Source: Poseidonocella sedimentorum (GTDB lineage Bacteria; Pseudomonadota; Alphaproteobacteria; Rhodobacterales; Rhodobacteraceae). From it: 64,000 nt of DNA. Below are positions 1 to 9,869 of this stretch, piece by piece. The stretch covers positions 124,001 to 188,000 of the forward strand of contig NZ_FOYI01000007.1 of NCBI RefSeq assembly GCF_900116005.1, in the 5' to 3' direction. Numbering within the stretch: position 1 is the stretch's first letter; each line of letters begins with the position of its first letter. The translations under genes were made by a program, and so were the position numbers. Under the pieces are notes generated by a model, which was not told where the DNA came from, searched no databases, and saw only the letters and a list, made by a program, of their open reading frames with translations.

Positions 1-1170
1 CAGGTTGTAGCCGAAGGGCGGCGTCATGTAGGCGATCTGGCAGGTGATCGTGTAGAGCACGCCGTACCAGATGAGGTCGAAGCCGAGCGCGCCCACCAGC
101 GGGACGTAAAGCGGGGCGACGATGACGAGCATGGCGGTGTCGTCGAGGAAGGTGCCCATCAGGATGAAGCTCAGCTGCATCAGGATGAGGATGACCCAGG
201 GCGAGAGGCCGAGCCGTTCGGTGAAGAGCGACTCGATCGCCTTGACCGCGCCGAGCCCGTCGAAGACCGCGCCGAAGGCGAGCGCCGCGAGGATGATCCA
301 CATGAACATGCAGGAAATGCCCAGCGTGTTGCGGACCGTTGTTTCGAACACCTGCCGCGTCATGCGCCCCTTGAGCACAGCGGCGAGGAAGGCCGCGATG
401 GCGCCGATGGCGGAGCTCTCGACCAGCGAGGTCCAGCCGTTGACGAAGGGCACCATCATCACCGCGAAAATCCCCAGAGGGAGCAGCCCCGCCTGCAGCA
501 GGCGCAGCTTTTCGCCCATCGGCATGTCCCGGTCTTCCTTGGGCAGCACCGGCCCGAGTTCGGGGTTCAGCCGGCAGCGGATGACGATATAGACGATGAA
601 GGCCGTGGCCATGAGCAGCCCCGGGACCACGCCTGCGAGCCAGAGCTGGCCCACCGGCTGGCGCGCGATCATCGCATATAGCACGAGGACAACCGAAGGC
701 GGCACGAGGATCCCGAGCGACGAACCCGCCTGAATGACCCCGGTGACCATCCGCGTGTTGTAGCCCCGCTTCAACAGCTCCGGCAGCGCGATCGTCGCCC
801 CGATGGCCATGCCCGCGACTGACAGCCCGTTCATCGCCGAAATCAGCACCATGAGCCCGATCGTCCCCACCGCGAGCCCGCCGGGCAAGCCGCCCATCCA
901 GACGTGGAACATCTTGTAAAGATCGTCGGCAATCCGGCTTTCCGACAGCACATAGCCCATGAAGATGAACATCGGCAGGGTCAGCAGCGGATACCATTTC
1001 ATCAGCTTGATCGCCGAGGCGAAGGCGAGGTCATACCCGCCCCGGTCGCCCCAGAGCGCCAGCGCCGCGATCACCGCCACGAAGCCGATCGCGCCAAAGA
1101 CCCTCTGGCCCGTCAGCAGCATCACCATCATGGAGGAAAACATCAGGATCGCGATGGTCTCATAGCCCAT
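1..1170 (-). CDS. dctM: TRAP transporter large permease (DctM type), C-terminus beyond the left edge
   Basis: Integral membrane subunit of a tripartite ATP-independent periplasmic transporter, which takes up carboxylates or related solutes using an ion gradient and a periplasmic binding protein. Translation of the minus strand from ATG at 1170 begins MGYETIAILMF and stays open for 390 residues to the window edge. It is strongly hydrophobic, with typical DctM stretches such as PMFIFMGYVL, AGSSLGILVPPS and MGTFLDDTAML. The family is usually about 430 residues, so roughly 40 are missing. The start overlaps the stop of the small permease gene by one base (TGATG), which indicates translational coupling. 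No binding-protein gene is visible, so the substrate is unknown. Confidence 0.93.
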   Translation of the reverse strand, partial: MGYETIAILMFSSMMVMLLTGQRVFGAIGFVAVIAALALWGDRGGYDLAFASAIKLMKWYPLLTLPMFIFMGYVLSESRIADDLYKMFHVWMGGLPGGLAVGTIGLMVLISAMNGLSVAGMAIGATIALPELLKRGYNTRMVTGVIQAGSSLGILVPPSVVLVLYAMIARQPVGQLWLAGVVPGLLMATAFIVYIVIRCRLNPELGPVLPKEDRDMPMGEKLRLLQAGLLPLGIFAVMMVPFVNGWTSLVESSAIGAIAAFLAAVLKGRMTRQVFETTVRNTLGISCMFMWIILAALAFGAVFDGLGAVKAIESLFTERLGLSPWVILILMQLSFILMGTFLDDTAMLVIVAPLYVPLVGALGFDLIWYGVLYTITCQIAYMTPPFGYNL

Positions 1171-1691
1171 CAGACCTTCTCCCCCATGTCATGGCCCATG
1201 AGGCGCAGCAGGTCCTTGCACAGCTCCGACAACGCCTGCAGCAGCATCAGCGCGATGCCGGTCACCATGATCAGCTTCACCGGCCACATATAGGGGCGCC
1301 AGACGCTCGAACTCCGCTCGCCGCCGTATTTGAACGAATACATCAGACTGTCCCAGCCGCCCCAGAGCAGCACGCAAAGATAGAAGATGAGAAAGAGCAC
1401 GGTGATCGCGTCCATCGCCGATTTGCGCCGGAGCGACCAGCTGCCATAGAGCAGATCCATGCGCACGTTCGCGCCCATCTGGATCGAATAGGGCCCGCCG
1501 AGCATGTAGTAGGCGACCATGGCGAACTGCGCGGTCTCCAGCGTCCAGAGCGCGGGGGTGAAGAAGGTCTTCGACACGCTCGACCACAGCAGGATCGCCA
1601 TCAGAACGAAGATCCCGTACATCGCGATGCGGCCGATCCGGTGGTTCATCCGGTCGACCACCGCGACAAACCGCTTGAGCGCTCCGGTCAT
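1170..1691 (-). CDS. dctQ: TRAP transporter small permease (DctQ type)
   Basis: Small four-helix membrane subunit that partners the large permease in TRAP transporters. The 173-residue product starts MTGALKRFVAVVDRMNH. Its hydrophobic segments include MYGIFVLMAILLW, AQFAMVAYYMLGG, ITVLFLIFYLCVLL and LIMVTGIALMLLQAL, with the WxS/GxR pattern common in DctQ. The reading frame extends 24 codons upstream, but the ATG at 1691 is chosen because it overlaps the amidohydrolase stop by four bases (ATGA) and matches family length. Gene order is amidohydrolase-dctQ-dctM. An alternative distal start would add an Arg/Gly-rich extension that looks artefactual. Confidence 0.9.
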   Translation of the reverse strand: MTGALKRFVAVVDRMNHRIGRIAMYGIFVLMAILLWSSVSKTFFTPALWTLETAQFAMVAYYMLGGPYSIQMGANVRMDLLYGSWSLRRKSAMDAITVLFLIFYLCVLLWGGWDSLMYSFKYGGERSSSVWRPYMWPVKLIMVTGIALMLLQALSELCKDLLRLMGHDMGEKV

Positions 1692-2452
1692 GCCAACGCC
1701 CCCTCGGCCAGCGCCGCGCTCAGCATCGCGGCGAGGTGATCGGCCATGCGCGAGACGCCCCACGCATCGGCCAGAAGGTCATTGCGCACCTCGATCATCA
1801 CGTTCGGAATGCCCCGCGGCACCGCATGGCGCGCCAGCGTGTAGGTCACCCCGTCGCGCGCGGCATAGGGCTCGTTGAGTGCGGTGGCGATCTCCGTCGG
1901 CGCCCGCGCCAGCATCGCCTCCGCCAAGCGCGCATCCGCATCGTGTAACAGGCCAAGCTCCACGTCGCGCGCGACCCCGTTCCACGCCGGGGTAAAGGAA
2001 TGAACCGTCATCAGAGTCGCCCCCTCGCGCCCCTCAAGCAGCGCCGAAACGGCATCGTGAAACGGCGCGTGGACCGCCTCGGCGCGCGCCAGCCGGTCCG
2101 CCTCGGAAAGCCCTGCGTTGCCCGGCACAGCGATCCGCTCCACCTGCGCGGGGCAGGCCGTCGGATCGCCCGCGGGTCTGTTGCAATCATGGACCAGCCG
2201 CGAGACCGTCGAGAGCAGGGCCGGCGCGTCGAGCCGCTCGGACAGCGCCCGCGTCAGCGCCTCGGCCCCCGGATCCCAGACCGCATGGGCCAGCCGGTCC
2301 GCCGCCGCGAGCCCAAGATCGCCCAACGCCGGTGGAATCGCCGCGCTCGCGTGCTCGCACACAAGGCACACAGGCCCCGCACCGGCGCCCCGCAGCAGCG
2401 CGACGGGCGCGTCCGGCGCGGACGCAAGGGGTATCGGATCGGCATGGGTCAC
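1688..2452 (-). CDS. N-formylglutamate amidohydrolase family protein
   Basis: Predicted zinc hydrolase of the FGase family. Characterised members release formate from N-formylglutamate at the end of one histidine degradation route. The 254-residue product contains the family landmarks VCEHASAAIP near residue 32, VSRLVHDCNRP near residue 80 and MTVHSFTPAWNG near residue 148. GTG at 2452 is the start. It leads an operon with TRAP permease genes rather than with other hut genes, so the natural substrate may be another N-acylated or formylated compound brought in by the transporter (inference). The divergent RpiR-type gene is a candidate regulator. Confidence 0.85.
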   Translation of the reverse strand: MTHADPIPLASAPDAPVALLRGAGAGPVCLVCEHASAAIPPALGDLGLAAADRLAHAVWDPGAEALTRALSERLDAPALLSTVSRLVHDCNRPAGDPTACPAQVERIAVPGNAGLSEADRLARAEAVHAPFHDAVSALLEGREGATLMTVHSFTPAWNGVARDVELGLLHDADARLAEAMLARAPTEIATALNEPYAARDGVTYTLARHAVPRGIPNVMIEVRNDLLADAWGVSRMADHLAAMLSAALAEGALA

Positions 2453-2610
2453 GGGACCGCATTAGCGCGGCGGGTCGAGAGGCTGTCAAGAAAATTTCGT
2501 AGACTTTGATACAGAGCGCTCCTACTCTGAACAAAATGCTTCACGTCTGATCGAGAGAGCGGCGCACGCCCCGCCCGGGGCCGAGATGCCGCGATCAGCC
2601 CGGAGGACAG

Positions 2611-3474
2611 ATGGCCCGCATCGTCAAGGAACTCATCCGTGCGCAGGCGCCGAACCTGACCCCAGCCGAGCGCCAGCTCGCCGATGTGCTGCTGCGCGAT
2701 TATCCCGCCGCCGGGCTGCAATCGGTCACCCGGATCGCCGAAGCCGGGAAGGTTTCCACCCCGACGGTCATCCGGCTCGCCCGCAAGCTCGGCTTTGATG
2801 GGTTCACCGAGCTACAGGTCGCGCTGCGCGAGGAGGTCTCGGCGCGGATGCGCACGCCCATCGTCAAGCGCGAGGCCTGGCCCGAGAGCGCCGGCGCGAC
2901 CCATCCGCTGCACCGGTTCGCCGAGGCCGTCTTCGACAATCTCGACGAGACCGTCGCCCGGCTCGACCCGGTCGAATTTTCCGCCATCGCCGCGCTGTTG
3001 GCGGACCCGGCCCGCGCCCTGACCCTCTGCGGCGGGCGCATCACCCGCTCCAACGCGGATTACTTCTTCAACCATCTCCAGATCATTCGGCCCAAGGTCG
3101 CGCTGCTGCCGCCCTCGACCAACGTCTGGCCGCAGTACCTGCTCGATATCGGCCCGACATCGGTCGTCGTGCTCTTCGACATCCGCCGCTACGAGACCGA
3201 GCTCGCCCGGCTCGCCAGCGCCGCCAAATCCGAGGGCGCGACGCTGGTGCTGTTTACCGATCAATGGGGCTCGCCGATTGCCGAAAGCGCCGATCACGTG
3301 GTCAACGCGTCGGTCGAGGTGCCGTCGAGCTGGGATTCCACCCTGGCGCTCAATCTGGTGATCGAAGCGCTGGTGGCCGAGGTTCAGGCGCTGATCTGGC
3401 CCGACGCGCGCGACCGGATCGAACGGCTCGAAGCCCTGTTCCAGAGCGCCCGGATTTTCCGCAAACCGGTGTAG
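2611..3474 (+). CDS. MurR/RpiR family transcriptional regulator
   Basis: DNA-binding regulator of 287 residues. The N-terminal HTH_6 domain covers about residues 1-80, with the helix-turn-helix around VTRIAEAGKVSTPTVIRLARKL. A C-terminal SIS (sugar isomerase-like) domain from about residue 120 to 260 normally senses a phosphosugar or similar ligand. ATG at 2611 is preceded by GGAGGACAG, a good ribosome-binding site. It is divergent from the amidohydrolase/TRAP operon with 158 bases between starts, an arrangement typical of a local regulator. The ligand is not evident. Confidence 0.9.
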   Translation: MARIVKELIRAQAPNLTPAERQLADVLLRDYPAAGLQSVTRIAEAGKVSTPTVIRLARKLGFDGFTELQVALREEVSARMRTPIVKREAWPESAGATHPLHRFAEAVFDNLDETVARLDPVEFSAIAALLADPARALTLCGGRITRSNADYFFNHLQIIRPKVALLPPSTNVWPQYLLDIGPTSVVVLFDIRRYETELARLASAAKSEGATLVLFTDQWGSPIAESADHVVNASVEVPSSWDSTLALNLVIEALVAEVQALIWPDARDRIERLEALFQSARIFRKPV

Positions 3475-3521
3475 CCCGCGCCAGGTGGGTCGGCGCGCAC
3501 GGCGCCGCGCCCCCCGAGCGA

Positions 3522-3815
3522 TCAGGCCGGCGGCGTCTCCTCGACGATCACCAGATCGCGCTCCGACGCATTGCGCGCATGGTCCAGCGCCGCCTGGTAG
3601 GCCGCGGAGTAATAGCAGTCATGCGCGGCCTCAAGACTGGGAAAGCGCGCAACCACATTGCGGGGCCGGTCGTTCCCCTCAAGCTGCTCGTAGCGGCCGC
3701 CCCGCGCGAGGAAGACGCCGCCATGATCGGCAATCGCTCCCGTCGCAAGCGCGGCGTATTTCTTGTAGGAGTCTTCGTCCGTTACATGAACATGTGCGAT
3801 CCAAAGTGCGCTCAT
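3522..3815 (-). CDS. DUF1330 family protein
   Basis: Small cytoplasmic protein of 97 residues with the ferredoxin-like alpha/beta barrel features of DUF1330. [20 protein letters not shown] starts the domain, [10 protein letters not shown] sits mid-protein, and [21 protein letters not shown] matches the conserved FPS.E.A..W..S..YQ pattern. The biochemical function of the family is not established. The start overlaps the alaS stop by four bases (ATGA), so the two are co-transcribed and probably translationally coupled. It is convergent with the RpiR-type gene. Confidence 0.88.
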   Translation of the reverse strand: MSALWIAHVHVTDEDSYKKYAALATGAIADHGGVFLARGGRYEQLEGNDRPRNVVARFPSLEAAHDCYYSAAYQAALDHARNASERDLVIVEETPPA

Positions 3816-6490
3816 GCCTTACCCTCCAGAATGGCTTCCGCGGCCTTGATGGCCTGTTCTGCATTGGCGGTATCGCGGCCCCCGCCCTGGGCCATGTCGG
3901 GCCGGCCGCCGCCGCCCTTGCCGCCAAGTTCGGCCACCGCCGCCTTGACCAGATCGACCGCCGAGACCGTGTCGGTCGCATCCGCCGTCACGCCCGCAGC
4001 TACCGCCGCCTTGCCGCCCGCATCCGCGATCAGCAAGACCGCGCCGGACCCCAGGCGGGACTTGTGCTCGTCGATCAGCGCCGGAAGATCCTTGCCGGTC
4101 ACGCCCGAGAGCACCTGCGCCACGAAAGAGATCCCGTTGATTTCGCGGGCTTCTGCAGCCGGAGAGCCGCTGCCCCCCGCCATCGCCAACTCGCGCCGCA
4201 GTTGGGCCACCTCATTGGTCAGGGCCTTGCGCTCATCGAGCAGCGCGCGCACCCGTGCGGGCACCTCCGCCTCGCTCGCCTTGAGCTCCGATGCGATCTC
4301 CCCCAGCCGCGCCGATTGCGCCGCGAGATGGTCGATCGCCGCCTTGCCGGTCAGCGCCTCGACCCGCCGCACCCCGGCGCTCGACGCAGAATCGCCCAAG
4401 ACCACGCAAAGCCCGATGTCGCCCGTCTGTCGCACATGCGTGCCGCCGCAGAGCTCGATGGAATAGGTCGCGCCATCGCCGCCCTTGCCGCTGCCGCGCT
4501 CGAAGCCCATCGAGACCACGCGCACCTCATCGCCGTATTTCTCGCCGAAAAGCGCCTGCGCCCCGATGCCGCGCGCGTCATCCGGGGTCATGATCCGGGT
4601 CTCGACCGGTGTGTTCTGGCGGATGTAGGCGTTCACATCTTCCTCCACCTGCCGGAGCTCCCCGGCGCTCAGCGCCTTGCCATGGCTGAAGTCGAAGCGC
4701 AGCCGGTCCGCCGCGTTGAGCGAGCCGCGTTGCGCCACGTGATCGCCGAGCGCGCGCCGCAGGGCCTCGTGCAAGAGGTGCGTCGCCGAATGGTTGGCGC
4801 GAATGGCCGACCGGCGGCCGTGATCCACCTCGAGATGCACCGCCACGCCGCTGGCGAAACTGCCGGACTCGACCGTCACCTGATGCGCAAACAGCCGGCC
4901 ACCGGCCATGCGTTTTGTATCGGTGACCCGCGCCGTGTCGCCGGCCTGTTCGAGATGACGGACCGTCCCGCTGTCGCCGACCTGCCCCCCGGCTTCGCCA
5001 TAGAACGGGGTCTGGTTGGTCACGAGCCAGCCGGACTCGCCCTCGGCCAGACTGTCGACCGCCGCGCCATCGCGCACCAGCGCGAGGATCTGGCCCTCGG
5101 CTTCCTCGGTGTCATAGCCGAGGAATTCAGTCGCGCCGTGGGTCTCCACGAGGTCGAACCAGATGCCCGCATCCGCCGCCTCGCCGGACCCGGCCCAGGC
5201 CGCACGCGCCTTGGCCTTTTGGGCCTCCATCGCGGAATCGAAGCCCTCGGTATCGACCGACCGGCCCTTCTCGCGCAGCGCATCCTGCGTCAGATCAAGC
5301 GGGAAGCCATAGGTGTCATAGAGCTTGAACGCGGTCTCGCCGGGCAGCGGAGCCGCATCGTCCAGCGCGGTGAGCTCCTCGTCGAGCAGCTTCAGCCCCC
5401 GATCGAGCGTCTGTTTGAAGCGGGTTTCCTCCAGCTTCAGCGTCTCTTCGATGAGCGCCTGCGCCCGGCCCAGCTCGGGATAGGCGCTGCCCATCTGTTG
5501 CACGAGCGAGGGCACCAGACGGTGCATCATCGGATCCTTTGAGCCCAGAAGGTGGGCATGACGCATCGCACGGCGCATGATCCGGCGCAGGACATAGCCG
5601 CGCCCGTCGTTCGATGGCATCACCCCGTCGGCAATGAGGAAGGAGGTCGAGCGCAAATGGTCGGCGATCACGCGGTGATGGGTCTTGCCCGGCCCGTCGG
5701 GATCGGTGCTGGAGGCATGCGCGCTGGCCTCGATGAGCGCGCGCATCAGATCCGTGCCGTAGTTGTCATTGGTGCCCTGCAGCAGCGCCGCGACGCGTTC
5801 GATGCCCATGCCGGTGTCGATGGATTGCGCCGCGAGCTCGCGCCGCGTGCCGTCCTCGAACTGCTCGTATTGCATGAACACGAGGTTCCAGATTTCGACA
5901 AAGCGGTCCCCGTCTTCCTCGGGCGTTCCCGGAGGGCCGCCCCAGTATTTGTCGCCGTGGTCGAAGAAGATCTCGGTGCAGGGGCCGCAGGGGCCAGTCG
6001 GGCCCATCATCCAGAAGTTGTCGCTCGTGGCGATGCGGATGATCCGGTCCTCGGGCACGCCGATCTTCTTCCAGATATCGGCCGCCTGATCATCGGTATG
6101 ATAGACGGTCACCAGCAGGCGATCCTTGGGGATCTCGAGCTCCTTGGTGATCAGCTCCCAGGCAAACGGAATTGCCTGCTCCTTGAAGTAATCGCCGAAG
6201 GAGAAGTTGCCGAGCATCTCGAAAAATGTGTGGTGGCGCGCGGTGTAGCCGACGTTGTCGAGGTCGTTGTGCTTGCCGCCCGCGCGCACGCATTTCTGCG
6301 CCGTGGTCGCGCGCTTGTAGTCGCGGTGTTCGACCCCGGTGAAGAGGTTCTTGAACTGCACCATCCCCGAGTTGGTGAACATCAGCGTCGGGTCGTTGCG
6401 CGGCACAAGCGGGCTGGAGGGGACGATCTCGTGCCCCTGGTCGGCGAAATAATTCAGGAAAGTGGAGCGAATGTCGTTCAGCGTCGGCAT
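3812..6490 (-). CDS. alaS: alanine--tRNA ligase
   Basis: Cytoplasmic class II synthetase that charges tRNA-Ala and edits Ser/Gly mischarging. The 892-residue product shows the catalytic N-terminus ([33 protein letters not shown]), the editing domain with [12 protein letters not shown] and the zinc-binding CGGTH, and the C-terminal DHHA1 glycine-rich segment near [13 protein letters not shown]. Translation could begin at a TTG at 6508, but ATG at 6490 ([12 protein letters not shown]) matches the normal family N-terminus. A hairpin separates it from recA upstream; DUF1330 follows with an overlapping start. Confidence 0.97.
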   Translation of the reverse strand: MPTLNDIRSTFLNYFADQGHEIVPSSPLVPRNDPTLMFTNSGMVQFKNLFTGVEHRDYKRATTAQKCVRAGGKHNDLDNVGYTARHHTFFEMLGNFSFGDYFKEQAIPFAWELITKELEIPKDRLLVTVYHTDDQAADIWKKIGVPEDRIIRIATSDNFWMMGPTGPCGPCTEIFFDHGDKYWGGPPGTPEEDGDRFVEIWNLVFMQYEQFEDGTRRELAAQSIDTGMGIERVAALLQGTNDNYGTDLMRALIEASAHASSTDPDGPGKTHHRVIADHLRSTSFLIADGVMPSNDGRGYVLRRIMRRAMRHAHLLGSKDPMMHRLVPSLVQQMGSAYPELGRAQALIEETLKLEETRFKQTLDRGLKLLDEELTALDDAAPLPGETAFKLYDTYGFPLDLTQDALREKGRSVDTEGFDSAMEAQKAKARAAWAGSGEAADAGIWFDLVETHGATEFLGYDTEEAEGQILALVRDGAAVDSLAEGESGWLVTNQTPFYGEAGGQVGDSGTVRHLEQAGDTARVTDTKRMAGGRLFAHQVTVESGSFASGVAVHLEVDHGRRSAIRANHSATHLLHEALRRALGDHVAQRGSLNAADRLRFDFSHGKALSAGELRQVEEDVNAYIRQNTPVETRIMTPDDARGIGAQALFGEKYGDEVRVVSMGFERGSGKGGDGATYSIELCGGTHVRQTGDIGLCVVLGDSASSAGVRRVEALTGKAAIDHLAAQSARLGEIASELKASEAEVPARVRALLDERKALTNEVAQLRRELAMAGGSGSPAAEAREINGISFVAQVLSGVTGKDLPALIDEHKSRLGSGAVLLIADAGGKAAVAAGVTADATDTVSAVDLVKAAVAELGGKGGGGRPDMAQGGGRDTANAEQAIKAAEAILEGKA

Positions 6491-6622
6491 GAGCAGGTCG
6501 TCCGGCAAGGTCAGTTGATCGGCTCGGCATAGCCGCTGCGCCTCAGGCTGTCCACCGCTTGCCGGCGCCCCGCACCTGCGCGCGGGCTATTGGGCCGCGC
6601 CAGGAGCCTTGCCAAACGACAA

Positions 6623-6650
6623 AGACGCCCCATCGGGGCGCCTTTTTGTT
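6623..6650 (-). terminator. hairpin between recA and alaS
   Basis: A GC stem (CGCCCC/GGGGCG, loop of three) at about 6626-6640 lies 22-46 bases downstream of the recA stop. The plus strand has a clean run of five T after the stem; the minus strand, the direction of recA, has the weaker TCTTTGTC. It is the likely recA terminator, although the better T-run points the other way. Confidence 0.55.
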
Positions 6651-6671
6651 CACGTTCAGGCCCGTCTGGCC

Positions 6672-7736
6672 TCAGGCTTCGAGAATGTCATCCGACCCGC
6701 CGCCGGGCGCGTCGAACTCGAGCCCGTGCGCCGCGCGGATCTTGTCCTCGATGCTCCAGGCGATCTCGCCGTTTTCGCGCAGGAAGGTCTTGGCGTTTTC
6801 GCGCCCCTGCCCGATCCGCTCATCGCCGTAGCTGTACCAGGCGCCGGATTTCTCAACCACGCCGGCCTTGACGCCGAGATCGAGAAGCTCGCCCGTCTTG
6901 GAGATCCCCTCGCCATACATGATGTCGAACTCGACCTGCTTGAAGGGCGGCGCGACCTTGTTCTTCACCACCTTCACGCGGGTCTGGTTGCCCACGACCT
7001 CGTCGCGGTCCTTGATCGCGCCAATGCGGCGGATGTCGAGCCGGACCGAGGAGTAGAACTTGAGCGCGTTGCCTCCCGTCGTGGTCTCGGGGCTGCCGAA
7101 CATGACGCCGATTTTCATGCGGATCTGGTTGATGAAGATGACGGTGCATTTGGAGCGCGAGATCGACCCGGTCAGCTTGCGCATCGCCTGGCTCATGAGC
7201 CGCGCCTGAACGCCGACGTTGGAATCGCCCATGTCGCCTTCCAGCTCGGATTTCGGCGTCAGCGCCGCCACCGAATCGACCACCACCATGCTGACCGCGC
7301 CGGAGCGGACGAGCGTGTCGGTGATCTCGAGCGCCTGCTCACCGGTGTCGGGCTGGGAGATCAAAAGCTCATCGAGGTTAACACCGAGCTTCTTGGCATA
7401 TTGCGGATCAAGCGCGTGCTCGGCATCGACAAAGGCGCACACCCCGCCCTTCTTCTGCTCCTCGGCCACGCAATGCAGCGTCAGCGTGGTCTTGCCCGAG
7501 CTTTCGGGGCCATAGATCTCGACGATGCGCCCCTTGGGCAGACCGCCGATCCCGAGCGCGATATCGAGCCCGAGCGAGCCGGTGGACGTCGCCTCGATTT
7601 CCTGGGCCGGATTGTCGGCCCCGAGCTTCATGATGGAGCCCTTGCCGAACTGCCGTTCGATCTGAGCGAGCGCGCTGTCGAGCGCCTTCTGGCGGTCAGC
7701 GGATTTCCTGTCGTCCATTTTCAATAGATCTGCCAT
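6672..7736 (-). CDS. recA: recombinase A
   Basis: ATP-dependent strand-exchange protein for homologous recombination and co-protease for LexA self-cleavage. The 354-residue sequence is canonical: Walker A GPESSGKT at 76-83, Walker [15 protein letters not shown], loop 2 around [17 protein letters not shown], and an acidic C-terminus after [11 protein letters not shown]. The N-terminus [20 protein letters not shown] is typical for Rhodobacteraceae. The upstream region carries a promoter with an alphaproteobacterial LexA box, so SOS control is well supported. Confidence 0.98.
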   Translation of the reverse strand: MADLLKMDDRKSADRQKALDSALAQIERQFGKGSIMKLGADNPAQEIEATSTGSLGLDIALGIGGLPKGRIVEIYGPESSGKTTLTLHCVAEEQKKGGVCAFVDAEHALDPQYAKKLGVNLDELLISQPDTGEQALEITDTLVRSGAVSMVVVDSVAALTPKSELEGDMGDSNVGVQARLMSQAMRKLTGSISRSKCTVIFINQIRMKIGVMFGSPETTTGGNALKFYSSVRLDIRRIGAIKDRDEVVGNQTRVKVVKNKVAPPFKQVEFDIMYGEGISKTGELLDLGVKAGVVEKSGAWYSYGDERIGQGRENAKTFLRENGEIAWSIEDKIRAAHGLEFDAPGGGSDDILEA

Positions 7737-7793
7737 GTCGGTTTCTTTCCATCCTTATCACACACCCGAGAGGGCGCGGCAATTTCTGCTGAT

Positions 7794-7842
7794 GTTCGCC
7801 TCATGTTCCGCCCTATATGAGATCAAATGGAGAACATTACAA
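7794..7842 (-). promoter_or_regulatory. recA promoter with LexA (SOS) box
   Basis: On the minus strand TTGTAA (7842-7837) and CATATA (7819-7814) are spaced by exactly 17 bases, a plausible sigma-70-type promoter. Just downstream, at 7808-7794, is GAAC-N7-GAAC (GTTC-N7-GTTC on the plus strand), an exact match to the alphaproteobacterial LexA operator. Placement next to the -10 element would block transcription start, as expected for recA. The leader to the ATG is about 60-70 bases. Confidence 0.85.
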
Positions 7843-8004
7843 CAAAATTATCCACATTGTTGCTCCGCCCACGGGCGGGGAGCATGGCGGGACGTCCCTG
7901 TTTGGAGGGAGCCTGAAACAGCGAGGTTTAAGAATTTCTGAATCTCGGAAGGGTCGTGGCGGATGCGGCCCGTTTCGGCGGGAAAAAGCTGCAGAGCGGG
8001 CGGC

Positions 8005-8289
8005 TCAGGTCCAGTGCGGTCTGTCGCCGCCCGGCAATCCGGCGCGCGCCTCGGCGATCCGGGTCGGCTCGACCCCGGCCTCCCCGCAGAATCGCAGGAC
8101 CCAGGCATCATCGAGCATCAGGAAGTCGAGCACCGAGGCCAGAAGTTCCGGCGCCGGCTCCGGCGCGCGAAGGTCCTCCGCATCGGCCCCGGTCGCGCCC
8201 ATGAAGACGCCCAGAAGATCCGGCGTCGCGATCAGCCAGTCGAGAACCTGCTCGGCCAATTGCGCCGAATTTCGCCGAACCGTTTCCAA
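8005..8289 (-). CDS. DUF3572 family protein
   Basis: Small alphaproteobacterial protein of 94 residues and unknown function. The family pattern is visible: AEQVLDWLIATPDLLGVFM near the N-terminus, VLDFLMLDDAWVLRFC in the middle, and the terminal ARAGLPGGDRPHWT. It is divergent from the PleD-like diguanylate cyclase gene, with 82 bases between the two starts containing TTAACCA and a second TTAA 12 bases on. The intergenic half-sites resemble CtrA recognition elements, but the spacing does not fit the TTAA-N7-TTAAC consensus. Confidence 0.8.
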   Translation of the reverse strand: METVRRNSAQLAEQVLDWLIATPDLLGVFMGATGADAEDLRAPEPAPELLASVLDFLMLDDAWVLRFCGEAGVEPTRIAEARAGLPGGDRPHWT

Positions 8290-8371
8290 CTCGAGAACTC
8301 CTGAAAGGGTTTCTTAACCACTTGTCCCGTTAAGTGCAGCATCGGACAAGAGCAAGCTAGAAGGTCAGGGT

Positions 8372-9760
8372 ATGGGTGGACGGATCCTAGTCGCGGACGA
8401 GGTAGCTACCAACCGGATCGTGCTGAAGGTCAAACTGTCTTCGGCCTATTATGATGTGCAGCTTGCCGAGACAGCCGCGGCGGCGCGCAAGGCCATGCGC
8501 CGGGGCGGGCTGGATATGGTCATCGCGGATGCCCGGCTCGGAGGCACCCATGGGCTCACGCTCTGCCGCACGATCAAGGCCGATCCAAGCACGATGCACA
8601 TCCCCGTCCTGCTGCTTACCGCCGATGATGACCCCGAATTGCGGCTCAAGGCGCTCGCCGCCGGGGCCGATGACATTCTCGACAAACCGCCGGAAGAATC
8701 GCTTTTGCTGGCACGTGTGCGCAACCTGCTGCGCGCGCGGGAAACCGAGCAGGAGCTGCATCTGCGCGATGGAACCCATGCCGCGCTCGGGTTTGCCGAG
8801 GCCAATCAACCGATCATGGACCCGGCCCTCATCGCCTTCGTTGTGGCCGATCCGGCCGAAGGGATGCGCCTGCGGCGCTCCGTCTCCACGCTGTGTGAAG
8901 ATGAGGTCATGATCCTGAGCCGCGATGAAACGCTCGGCCGCAAGGATGACAGCCCGCAGCCGGATGTCTTCGTCATCCCCGCCGGGCTCATGTCCAAGGA
9001 CGACGGGCTGGAGCTCATGACGGAGCTGCGCTCGCGCGGCGCCACGCGTCACTGCCCGGTTATCCTCACCGAGGCGCAGGTGGAGAGCAGCATCGCGGCC
9101 CGTGCCTTCGATCTCGGCGCAAGCGACCTGCTCCGCCCCGGCGCAGATCCGCGCGAGCTGGTCCAGCGGATCAAGACGCAGGTCCGGCGCAAACGGCTCG
9201 CCGATGCGCTCCGCGCCGATGTGCGCGACGGGCTGCGCGCGGCGGTAACCGATCCGCTCACGGGTCTCTACAACCGGCGCTACGCGCTGCCGCATCTGTC
9301 GCGCGTGCGCGAGGCGGCGCTGCGCAACGGGCGTGATTTCGCGGTCATGCTGATCGACCTCGATCACTTCAAATCCGTCAATGATCGCTTCGGCCACCCC
9401 GCCGGCGACAGCGTGCTCGTCGAAGTCGCCAGCCGGCTGCGCGACAACCTGCGCGCCAAGGATCTCATTGCCCGGATCGGCGGAGAGGAATTCCTCGTCG
9501 TCCTGCCCGACACTGACCGGGGCCAGGCCGAAAAAGCCGCGGCCCGGCTCTGCGGTGTGGTCAATGCCGCGCCGGTGCGGGTCGAGGGGCTCGGGGAAGA
9601 AATCGGGGTCTCGGTCTCGATCGGGGTCTCGATCGCGTCGCCCGGCCTCAGCGGCGGCTCGCCCACCATCGCGCGCCTCATGGCCGAGGCCGATGACGCG
9701 CTCTATGGCTCCAAGAGCCAGGGCCGCAACCAGTACACGCTGAGCCCGCAAGCCGCCTGA
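8372..9760 (+). CDS. pleD: PleD-like response regulator / diguanylate cyclase
   Basis: Two-receiver GGDEF protein of 462 residues that is expected to make cyclic di-GMP when phosphorylated. Receiver 1 (about 4-120) keeps the acidic pair in VADE, the phospho-acceptor in MVIADARLGG, T in LLLTADDD and K in DKPP. Receiver 2 (about 150-275) has lost the acceptor Asp (VFVIPAGL) and is probably a dimerisation adaptor, as in Caulobacter PleD. The GGDEF domain has an active-type GGEEF at 370-374 and the RxxD inhibitory site RAKD at 361-364, so product feedback is likely. Symbol given by architecture. Confidence 0.9.
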   Translation: MGGRILVADEVATNRIVLKVKLSSAYYDVQLAETAAAARKAMRRGGLDMVIADARLGGTHGLTLCRTIKADPSTMHIPVLLLTADDDPELRLKALAAGADDILDKPPEESLLLARVRNLLRARETEQELHLRDGTHAALGFAEANQPIMDPALIAFVVADPAEGMRLRRSVSTLCEDEVMILSRDETLGRKDDSPQPDVFVIPAGLMSKDDGLELMTELRSRGATRHCPVILTEAQVESSIAARAFDLGASDLLRPGADPRELVQRIKTQVRRKRLADALRADVRDGLRAAVTDPLTGLYNRRYALPHLSRVREAALRNGRDFAVMLIDLDHFKSVNDRFGHPAGDSVLVEVASRLRDNLRAKDLIARIGGEEFLVVLPDTDRGQAEKAAARLCGVVNAAPVRVEGLGEEIGVSVSIGVSIASPGLSGGSPTIARLMAEADDALYGSKSQGRNQYTLSPQAA

Positions 9761-9807
9761 CCGCGACGCGCGGCCTTGAAAACCCCGGACCGCAGGACCA
9801 GATTGCA

Positions 9808-9825
9808 GTGTCAGAAAACTGACAC
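9808..9825. repeat. short perfect hairpin after pleD
   Basis: GTGTCAG and CTGACAC form a seven-base perfect stem around an AAAA loop, 48 bases after the pleD stop. There is no T-run on either side, so it may be a weak terminator or an operator-like palindrome for the following gene. Confidence 0.4.
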
Positions 9826-9869
9826 GTGCCGGCCCCGCCCGGCCCCCTGCATCCGGACGGCCGAGACCA

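Noticed and set aside
3485-5542. Plus-strand frame of 685 codons antisense to alaS
   Set aside because: No motifs, biased composition, and alaS on the other strand is unambiguous.
8290-8371. CtrA binding site between DUF3572 and pleD
   Set aside because: TTAACCA and TTAA are present but 12 bases apart from each other instead of the required spacing, so the match is not convincing.
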